A DNA stretch of 24,560 bases from JAWVZH01 sp033722295 (GTDB taxonomy: Bacteria > Bacteroidota > Bacteroidia > Chitinophagales > Saprospiraceae): contig JAWVZH010000030.1 of assembly GCA_033722295.1 (NCBI GenBank), positions 1-24,560 on the forward strand, written 5' to 3'. Positions 7,485 to 13,545 of this stretch are shown piece by piece. Positions within the stretch are counted from its first letter, which is position 1. Each line of letters opens with the position of its first letter. A model generated the notes under the pieces. The model worked only from the letters and a program-made list of their open reading frames with translations, was not told the DNA's origin and ran no database searches. Made by a program: the position numbers and the translations under genes.

Positions 7485-9017
7485 CTACCCAAGATCAAAT
7501 TTGATTCCTTGAGCAAGAGGCACCTCTTTGCTGTAATTGATCGTGTTGGTCTGCCGCCTCATATAAGCCTTCCAGGCATCGGAACCAGATTCTCGCCCGC
7601 CGCCTGTGTCTTTTTCTCCACCGAAAGCTCCCCCAATTTCGGCTCCACTTGTACCGATATTTACATTGGCGATACCGCAGTCCGAACCTTCAGCAGAAAG
7701 GAAGTTCTCAGACTCCTTCAGATCATTGGTTATGATCGCTGAAGAAAGTCCCTGTGGCACGTCGTTGTGAATAGCTATAGCCTCGTCCAGATCTTTATAT
7801 TTCAGGACATAGAGTATCGGGGCAAAGGTCTCTTCCTTGACTATTTCCATGTCTGGGGTAGCCTCCACTATTGCGGGCTTGACATAACATCCTGTCTCAT
7901 ATCCTTTTCCTGAAAGTGCGCCTCCTTTGACCAGGAGGCGGGCACCTTCTTCCTTAGCTTGCTTCAATGCGTCCTTGTACATTTGTACGGCATCTGTATC
8001 GATCAATGGACCCATATGGATTTTCGGGTCCAAAGGGTTACCCACCTTGACCTGACGATAGGCCTTTTTGATCTTTTTGACCACATCATCATATATACTC
8101 TCATGGATGATCAGCCTTCTGGTAGATGTACAACGCTGGCCTGCAGTTCCCACCGCGCCAAATACGGCACTGGTTAAAACCAGATTCAGGTCGGCAGATG
8201 GAGTTACAATGATGGCATTGTTTCCGCCCAGTTCCAGAATGGTCTTACCCAATCTTTGCGCTACGACAGCACCGACCTGTTTGCCCATCCGCGTGCTACC
8301 TGTAGCACTGATCAGAGGGATCCGAGTATCATGAGTCATCCATTCACCCACGCTTGCATCTCCATTGATCACATTGACCACGCCTTCAGGCACTTTATTA
8401 GCTTTCAGGATCTTGTTGAAAAGGTTTTGACAGGCCACGGCACATAATGGAACCTTTTCTGATGGTTTCCACACCACGACATTCCCGCAAATAAGTGCGA
8501 TCATGGCATTCCAGGACCAGACCGCAACCGGGAAATTGAATGCTGTAATGATGCCAACGATCCCCATCGGATGCCATTGCTCGTACATCCTGTGAGAGGG
8601 TCTCTCTGAATGCATGGTCTTACCATACAACTGTCTTGACTGCCCCACGGCAAAATCACATATATCTATCATTTCCTGTACTTCACCCCATCCTTCCTGC
8701 AGGCTTTTGCCCATCTCATAACTTACCAGTCTACCAAGGGCTTCTTTATTTTCTCTCAAAGCCTCGCCGTACTGTCTGACGATCTCACCCCTTTGTGGCG
8801 CAGGTACTGTACGCCAGTATTCGAAAGCTTTTTGAGCTTTTTTGATCACACGTTCGTATTCTTTTTTATCCGTTTGTGTGACTTTCCCTATCAATTGTCC
8901 ATCGACAGGTGAAAAGGACTCTATTTTATCTCCCTTTTCACCCAGATTTTTAGTTCCGGTCCATGTACCGCTGTTTACCTTCTTTAATCCGAGTTTTCGT
9001 ATGAATGATCTGTTCAT
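7485..9017 (-). CDS. Aldehyde dehydrogenase, ALDH7 (alpha-aminoadipate semialdehyde dehydrogenase-like)
   Basis: A 510-aa NAD(P)-dependent enzyme that oxidises an aldehyde to an acid. The closest family by motif is ALDH7 (antiquitin), which acts on aminoadipate semialdehyde in lysine/pipecolate breakdown; the substrate here is inferred. Catalytic residues are present: N161 in AFNFPVA, general base E262 in LELGGNN and nucleophile C296 in GTAGQRCTSTRRL, the last an ALDH7-style context. The chosen ATG (9017-9015) gives normal family length. An ATG 120 nt further upstream in frame would add residues encoded by the adjacent repeat and bypass the promoter box at 9038-9045. The gene stands alone, converging on the beta-barrel gene with 43 nt between. 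Confidence 0.93.
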   Translation of the reverse strand: MNRSFIRKLGLKKVNSGTWTGTKNLGEKGDKIESFSPVDGQLIGKVTQTDKKEYERVIKKAQKAFEYWRTVPAPQRGEIVRQYGEALRENKEALGRLVSYEMGKSLQEGWGEVQEMIDICDFAVGQSRQLYGKTMHSERPSHRMYEQWHPMGIVGIITAFNFPVAVWSWNAMIALICGNVVVWKPSEKVPLCAVACQNLFNKILKANKVPEGVVNVINGDASVGEWMTHDTRIPLISATGSTRMGKQVGAVVAQRLGKTILELGGNNAIIVTPSADLNLVLTSAVFGAVGTAGQRCTSTRRLIIHESIYDDVVKKIKKAYRQVKVGNPLDPKIHMGPLIDTDAVQMYKDALKQAKEEGARLLVKGGALSGKGYETGCYVKPAIVEATPDMEIVKEETFAPILYVLKYKDLDEAIAIHNDVPQGLSSAIITNDLKESENFLSAEGSDCGIANVNIGTSGAEIGGAFGGEKDTGGGRESGSDAWKAYMRRQTNTINYSKEVPLAQGIKFDLG

Positions 9018-9037
9018 GATATGCTTGTTTAGAGGGG

Positions 9038-9045
9038 CAAAGGTA
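9038..9045 (-). promoter_or_regulatory. Promoter -7 box of the aldehyde dehydrogenase gene
   Basis: The minus strand reads TACCTTTG, matching TAnnTTTG exactly. A TTTA tetramer lies 21 nt upstream as a possible -33 element. The box is 20 nt before the ATG at 9017, which supports that start over the one inside the repeat. Confidence 0.55.
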
Positions 9046-9099
9046 ATTGGCTCAGCGCATCCGGCGTAAATAGAAGGGGTATTCTTTTGTGGCATAGTA

Positions 9100-9755
9100 G
9101 CGTACCTACGGCACGCTGTGTTCTCATGGGGTTTCACTGGTTACCCATATTATGTGCCTGATGGCACATTTAACTTAGCCTAACTTTTGTCCTGTTGCTT
9201 TAATCCCAATGCTTTAGTAATTGACTCCCGGAGGGACTGAATCCCAGTAACCTGTAGCCCCAACTTTGACTCCCGTGCCGTAGCTACAGAAAATGCAAAA
9301 TGACCTCTTTCACTCCTAGGTCTCCTGCCTCTCTAGTTTAAAGCGCACCCACGGCACGTGGTTCTGTCAGAGGTTTTTCTATTATGTGCCTGACGGCTCA
9401 TTGACCTCGAACCAACTCTTGTACTGAAGCTTTAATCCCTATGTTTTAGTAATTGAGTCCCGGAGGGACTGAATCCAGGTAACCTGTAGCCCCAACTTTG
9501 TCTCCTGTGCCGTAGGTACAGAAAATGCAAAATGACCACTTTCAATCCTAGGTCTCCTGCCTCTGTAGTTTAAAGCGCACCCACGGCACGCGCTTCTGTT
9601 AGAGGTTTCACTGTTATGTGCCTGACGGCTCATTGACCTCGGACCAGCTCTTGTACTGAAGCTTTAATCCCTATCTTAAGTAATTGAGTACCGGAGGGAC
9701 TGAATCCAGGTAACATGTAGACCCAACTTTGTCTCCTGTGCCGTAGGTACAGAAT
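9100..9755. repeat. Tandem array of about 2.8 copies of a 232-bp hairpin-rich repeat
   Basis: Copies start at 9100, 9343 and 9575 (offsets 243 and 232 nt); the last is cut short near 9755. Shared landmarks include ACCYACGGCACG at the start, GTGCCTGAYGGC, a central TCCCGGAGGGACTGAATCC (9226, 9458, degenerate at 9689), GTGCCGTAGGTAC and TCCTAGGTCTCCTGCCTCT. The start motif and GTGCCGTAGGTAC are inverted repeats of each other, so each unit is bounded by 13-bp arms (9102-9114 with 9275-9287; 9345-9357 with 9507-9519; 9577-9589 with 9738-9750). Copy 1 carries about 11 extra bases. No credible coding frame is present. It resembles a non-autonomous REP- or MITE-like element (inference). Confidence 0.9.
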
Positions 9756-9798
9756 CGACTACCCTCACATAAACTAACTCCAACAAATACCCGCATCT

Positions 9799-9821
9799 TG
9801 CAAATAATTATAATTTTTGCA
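9799..9821 (+). promoter_or_regulatory. AT-rich dyad overlapping the probable ABC-operon promoter
   Basis: The arms TGCAAA and TTTGCA flank the perfect 10-bp palindrome AATTATAATT (9806-9815). The overlapping TAATTTTTG (9811-9819) is one base longer than an ideal TAnnTTTG -7 box. The site is 37 nt upstream of the ABC ATPase start. Its size and TTATAA core are reminiscent of Fur/Zur-type operators (inference only). Confidence 0.4.
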
Positions 9822-9857
9822 CTTCGTTAGCATGGAAGTAAAAAAGAGAAACCACAC

Positions 9858-10502
9858 ATGATCAAAACCAATAATCTAGAGTTTCAGTATCCCAGGTCCG
9901 CCCCGATCGAATTTCCGGATATTTCAGTAGAGGAGGGCGGGCAATTGTTGGTACTGGGAGAATCCGGATGCGGAAAGTCCACTCTCCTGCATATCCTGGC
10001 TGGTTTGCTCAGACCAAAAAAAGGTGAGGTCTGGATCGGATCTCAAAATACAAGTAAGCTATCGTCCGCTAAGATGGATGCCTTCCGCGGCAAGAATATA
10101 GGACTGGTATATCAGAGGTCATATTTTATTGAATCTCTTACCCTGATGGACAACTTGTTGATCTCGCCATATGCGCCGGGAAAAGATGAGGTGGCCAAGG
10201 TGGCCAGAGAACTGGGCATCGATCGACTTGTGGGAAAACTACCCAGTCAGATAAGTGTGGGGGAGCAACAACGGGCGACCATAGCCCGAGCGGTACTACA
10301 TAACCCAAAGCTCATCCTTGCAGACGAACCGACAAGTGCTCTGGATAACAGAAATTGCGAAACCGTGATCAATCTGTTGAAGGATCAATCTCAAAAACAT
10401 AAGGCTGCACTCATCATCGTTACGCATGACGAACGATTGAAAAAACACATTGATTCTCATATTGATCTCCAGAGCGAGATGTCTAAAATCCATGCTCAAT
10501 GA
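9858..10502 (+). CDS. ABC transporter ATP-binding protein (LolD/MacB-like class)
   Basis: A 214-aa nucleotide-binding subunit that would power the permease encoded next. Visible motifs are Walker A GESGCGKST (34-42), Q-loop Q86 in LVYQRS, signature ISVGEQQR (132-139), Walker B LILADEP with D156 and E157, D-loop SALD and H-loop H190 in VTHDE. Length and the SVGEQQR signature fit the class that works with FtsX/MacB-type permeases. Its stop overlaps the permease start by 4 nt (ATGA), so the two are translationally coupled. It is the first gene of the operon, with an AT-rich dyad upstream. The transported substrate cannot be read from this subunit. Confidence 0.95.
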   Translation: MIKTNNLEFQYPRSAPIEFPDISVEEGGQLLVLGESGCGKSTLLHILAGLLRPKKGEVWIGSQNTSKLSSAKMDAFRGKNIGLVYQRSYFIESLTLMDNLLISPYAPGKDEVAKVARELGIDRLVGKLPSQISVGEQQRATIARAVLHNPKLILADEPTSALDNRNCETVINLLKDQSQKHKAALIIVTHDERLKKHIDSHIDLQSEMSKIHAQ

Positions 10503-11779
10503 TTGGCAAGATAGCTGTTCGGAATATCTTTCATAAGCCGCTGAGCTCTATACTAAGCATCGCACTTTTGATGTTCAGCGTCGGGATCATCACACTACTT
10601 CTCATCATGCAGCATCAACTGGAGGAGAAATTTGGGAACGACCTTAGAAACATCGATATGGTGATAGGCGCGAAGGGAAGTCCTCTTCAACTGGTCCTTT
10701 CCTCTATCTATCATATGGATGCTCCAACAGGAAACATCAAAATTGCAGAAGCCAAAAAATTCGTTACGAGTCCTATTGTTGAGTCAGCTATTCCGCTCGC
10801 CTATGGAGATTCTTACGGGGGATACAGGATACTGGGAACCACTCATGAGTACATCGAAAAGTATGATGGTGAACTGCGTTCAGGAAAGTTATTTGAAAAG
10901 AACATGGAAGCGGTGATCGGTGCCAATGTCGCCGCTCAGTCAGATTTGGAACAGGATGCTACCTTCTACGGAGTACACGGTGAGGTCGAAGATGGAGGCC
11001 ATATCCACGAAGAGCACGCCTACAAAGTGGTCGGTGTCCTGAAACCTACCAATTCAGTGTTGGACAATCTTGTTTTGAGCAATGTGCAAAGTGTCTGGCA
11101 GGTACATGACATGCACGGAGGAGAGGCTCACTCAGTGGAAAAAACAGAAGTTCCACCGGATGAGATTGGCTTCGATCATGATCATGGCGATGAAGATCAC
11201 GACCATGACCACAGCAAGGATGTGGTAAAAGCAGACAGTATGGAAGTGACGGCCTATCTGATGAAGTTTAACAATCGCATTGCGATGCTCAACCTTCCGA
11301 ATATCATCAACAATGAAACGAAGATGCAAGCGGCTTTGCCCGGGCTCGAGATCAACCGTTTATTTCATATGATGGGAATTGGAGCCAGCACCTTGCAATT
11401 GATCGCTGCAGCAATCATGTTGATGTCCGCATTCAGTGTATTCTTTGTCCTTTTCAACAGGTTGAGAGAAAGAAAATACGAAATGGCCTTGTTGAGAGCC
11501 AGCGGATACAAGCCTGCACAATTATTTGTCCTACTTTTGACCGAAGGACTGATACTTGCCGCCCTTGGTTACCTATTCGGATTCCTCTTAAGTCGTCTGG
11601 GGCTGTACCTGTTAAATGAAGGGGCGGCCAGTGATTTTCATATTTCTTTTGATCTTGGGTGGATCCCGCAGGAGACGGGACTCCTGTTGCTGACTCTCCT
11701 CGTGGGTATCGTAGCAGCATTGATCCCCGCGATCAAAGCCATGAGAATGGACGTATCCACAGCATTAACAGAGTCATAA
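10499..11779 (+). CDS. ABC transporter permease, FtsX/MacB-like, with histidine-rich extracytoplasmic loop
   Basis: A 426-aa membrane subunit. One helix near the N-terminus (about 14-37) is followed by a large periplasmic domain (about 40-295) and three C-terminal helices (about 297-320, 341-371, 392-412), the four-helix FtsX/MacB plan. The periplasmic start holds GAKGSPLQLVLSSIYHMDAP, a block I associate with permeases found beside zinc-linked proteins (from memory). An insertion at about 203-238 is unusually rich in His and acidic residues (H203, H206, H211, then DHDHGDEDHDHDH), which suggests binding of a divalent metal. Overlap with the ATPase and the DUF3299-like gene 15 nt downstream support a three-gene transporter operon. 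Confidence 0.9.
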   Translation: MIGKIAVRNIFHKPLSSILSIALLMFSVGIITLLLIMQHQLEEKFGNDLRNIDMVIGAKGSPLQLVLSSIYHMDAPTGNIKIAEAKKFVTSPIVESAIPLAYGDSYGGYRILGTTHEYIEKYDGELRSGKLFEKNMEAVIGANVAAQSDLEQDATFYGVHGEVEDGGHIHEEHAYKVVGVLKPTNSVLDNLVLSNVQSVWQVHDMHGGEAHSVEKTEVPPDEIGFDHDHGDEDHDHDHSKDVVKADSMEVTAYLMKFNNRIAMLNLPNIINNETKMQAALPGLEINRLFHMMGIGASTLQLIAAAIMLMSAFSVFFVLFNRLRERKYEMALLRASGYKPAQLFVLLLTEGLILAALGYLFGFLLSRLGLYLLNEGAASDFHISFDLGWIPQETGLLLLTLLVGIVAALIPAIKAMRMDVSTALTES

Positions 11780-11793
11780 AATCAAAAGAAAGT

Positions 11794-12450
11794 ATGCGTA
11801 GAGGAATATATCTGTTGATCGGTACCGCCTTGATCCTGGGGTCATTGCTATGGTTCAGCCGGTCTTCGGATAGACGAGTTGGAGTAGAAAAAACTGAAAC
11901 GGCATCCCCTGACCCTGTTGATAGTGTGGAAATAAATAGATCACCTCTCATTGCGGCGGGTGATAGTCTGTGGACGTGGAAGGATTCACTCATGGACTTC
12001 GAGTATGCCATGCCGTATGGAAGTCAACCGATAAAAGGAACTGCGGTTTACGACGAAGATGGCGATGGCAAGATGGATCTGACCTGGAAAGCTTTAAAGG
12101 ACATTCTCTACGCCCAGGCCTATTTTGAAAAATTCGGCATGGAGGTTTACATTCCAGCCTTCCCCGAAGAGATCACCGAATTGAATGGCCAGCAAGTCTC
12201 GGTGGAAGGATTCACCATTCCCTTCGATGGGGAAGAGGCCTTCGTTGCTCTGTCCGCCACCCCTTTTTCAAATTGCTTCTTTTGTGGAAAAGGAAGTCCC
12301 GCATCAGTCATAAGCCTCTATCTGGAGGATGAGAATAAGACTTATAAGGTGGATGAATTCATACGTTTTGAAGGCACGTTACGATTAAATTACGACGATC
12401 CTGAAGAGTTCTACTATGTACTTGATGATGCGCAGGAGGCCAACCCGTGA
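11794..12450 (+). CDS. Membrane-anchored DUF3299-like protein with CFFC motif
   Basis: A 218-aa protein. The ATG at 11794 places a hydrophobic anchor at about 4-21; an in-frame ATG at 11659 would overlap the permease by 120 nt and is rejected. The rest should be periplasmic. A DxDGDGxxD loop (D87-D95, DEDGDGKMDLTW) resembles an EF-hand or dockerin calcium loop. The C-terminal part (about 125-210) resembles DUF3299, with LNGQQVSVEGFTIPF and then SNCFFCGKGSP carrying C161 and C164, possible metal or disulfide cysteines. DUF3299-type proteins travel with ABC pairs like this one, for instance in the zinc-regulated zrg cluster of Vibrio cholerae (from memory). A metal-transfer role is inference. 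Confidence 0.75.
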   Translation: MRRGIYLLIGTALILGSLLWFSRSSDRRVGVEKTETASPDPVDSVEINRSPLIAAGDSLWTWKDSLMDFEYAMPYGSQPIKGTAVYDEDGDGKMDLTWKALKDILYAQAYFEKFGMEVYIPAFPEEITELNGQQVSVEGFTIPFDGEEAFVALSATPFSNCFFCGKGSPASVISLYLEDENKTYKVDEFIRFEGTLRLNYDDPEEFYYVLDDAQEANP

Positions 12451-12517
12451 GGATACTGACTGCCAAAAGATGTTTGCCTTCTGAACACTTGGCTTTAACG
12501 TTGGTTAAAGGAATGAT

Positions 12518-12525
12518 TACTTTTG
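12518..12525 (+). promoter_or_regulatory. Promoter -7 box of folE
   Basis: TACTTTTG is an exact TAnnTTTG match, with a TTTA tetramer 20 nt upstream (12494-12497) as a possible -33 element. It sits 36 nt before the folE ATG and implies folE can be transcribed independently of the ABC operon. Confidence 0.55.
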
Positions 12526-12561
12526 CACGACAAATCTTTAGACTAAGGGAGATATCATATA

Positions 12562-13239
12562 ATGAGTACAGTAACAAAGAAGATCAAACTCTACGAAGAC
12601 CTGGGTGATAATCATGTCATGACCAGTATAGAAACGCCTTTGAGAGAGGATGCTTTCGAAAAGTCAGACGCTGAGAAAATGGAAAACATCGAATCTCACT
12701 TCCGTGCCATTATGGAAGAACTGGGACTGGACCTGACTGATGACAGTCTCAGAGGCACTCCACACAGGGTGGCGAAGATGTTCGTTAAAGAACTTTTCAG
12801 CGGCCTTAATCCTGAGAACAAACCCAAGATCTCGGTTTTTGACAATAAATATGAATACAACAAGATCCTGGTAGAGGCCAATATGAACATAAACTCAGCA
12901 TGTGAGCATCATTTTCTGCCGATAAGAGGCAAGGCTCATGTTGGATATGTCTCCAGTGGAAAGGTGATCGGATTGTCAAAGATCAACAGGATCGTTGACT
13001 ACTACAGCAAAAGGCCTCAGGTGCAGGAGAGACTCGTGATCCAGATCTACAACGAGCTTAAAAACGTCCTCGATACAAAGGATATCATCGTAGTGATAAG
13101 TGCTGAGCATCTTTGTGTTTCTTCTCGTGGCGTCAAGGATACGACCAGTTCGACCACGACACTGGAGTACGGTGGTGTTTTTGAAGACATAGAAAAGCGC
13201 AAAGAATTCTTCCGTCTTGTCGAGGATATCAGTAAGTAA
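12562..13239 (+). CDS. folE: GTP cyclohydrolase I (type IA)
   Basis: FolE converts GTP to 7,8-dihydroneopterin triphosphate, the first step of folate and pterin synthesis, in the cytoplasm. The 225-aa product has the usual core after a roughly 40-residue N-terminal extension. Zinc ligands are intact: C114 and H117 in SACEHHFLPIRGKAHVGY and C185 in AEHLCVSSRG. The substrate-site block IGLSKINRIVDYYSKRPQVQ is also present. It lies 111 nt after the DUF3299-like gene with its own -7 box. Being a zinc enzyme next to a candidate metal transporter is suggestive but may be coincidental. yidD starts 43 nt downstream. Confidence 0.97.
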   Translation: MSTVTKKIKLYEDLGDNHVMTSIETPLREDAFEKSDAEKMENIESHFRAIMEELGLDLTDDSLRGTPHRVAKMFVKELFSGLNPENKPKISVFDNKYEYNKILVEANMNINSACEHHFLPIRGKAHVGYVSSGKVIGLSKINRIVDYYSKRPQVQERLVIQIYNELKNVLDTKDIIVVISAEHLCVSSRGVKDTTSSTTTLEYGGVFEDIEKRKEFFRLVEDISK

Positions 13240-13282
13240 GACGACTCTTGCCAAAACCCTAAAAAGCGTAACTTCATCAAGT

Positions 13283-13519
13283 ATGCGCCAATGGTATAAA
13301 CAGATATTGATTCTTCCCATCAAGTTCTACCAATTGGCTATTTCACCTATTCTGCCTTCCAGTTGCCGCTATTACCCCACTTGCTCTCAGTACATGATAG
13401 ATGCCATACGGGAATGGGGCGTAATCAAAGGTGTCTGGTTAGGCGTAAAACGCATATCCCGCTGTCATCCCTGGGGTGGCCATGGGCATGATCCAGTGCC
13501 GAAAAAGGAAGACGAGTAG
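13283..13519 (+). CDS. yidD: Membrane protein insertion efficiency factor YidD
   Basis: A 78-aa protein that helps YidC insert inner-membrane proteins (family knowledge). The signatures are complete: PIKFYQLAISPILPSSCRYY, PTCSQYMIDAI, then RISRCHPWGGHGHDPVP near the C-terminus. The ATG at 13283 gives the standard family start MRQWYKQILI; an in-frame ATG at 13217 lies inside folE and is less likely. The gene is not next to rpmH, rnpA or yidC, its common neighbours elsewhere, and probably follows folE in one transcript. A 6-bp hairpin lies just beyond the stop. Confidence 0.95.
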   Translation: MRQWYKQILILPIKFYQLAISPILPSSCRYYPTCSQYMIDAIREWGVIKGVWLGVKRISRCHPWGGHGHDPVPKKEDE

Positions 13520-13527
13520 TAAATTGT

Positions 13528-13542
13528 ACAGCCGGAGGCTGT
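13528..13542. terminator. Short triloop hairpin between convergent yidD and T9SS protein genes
   Basis: ACAGCC-GGA-GGCTGT forms a perfect 6-bp stem with a 3-nt loop. It occupies most of the 26-nt gap between two convergent stops. No long T-run follows on either strand, so a bidirectional terminator is plausible but weak. It shares its 6+3+6 layout with the repeat hairpins near 9.46 kb. Confidence 0.4.
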
Positions 13543-13545
13543 CTG

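Noticed and set aside
9439..9633. Minus-strand open frame of 64 codons
   Set aside because: It lies wholly within the 232-bp tandem repeat, and its frame is an accident of the hairpin-rich sequence.
9100..9755. CRISPR-like array
   Set aside because: The units are about 232 nt and similar throughout, with no short constant repeat, unique spacers or cas genes.
11659..11793. Earlier in-frame ATG for the DUF3299-like gene
   Set aside because: It would overlap the permease gene by more than 100 nt and bury the N-terminal anchor at residue 48.
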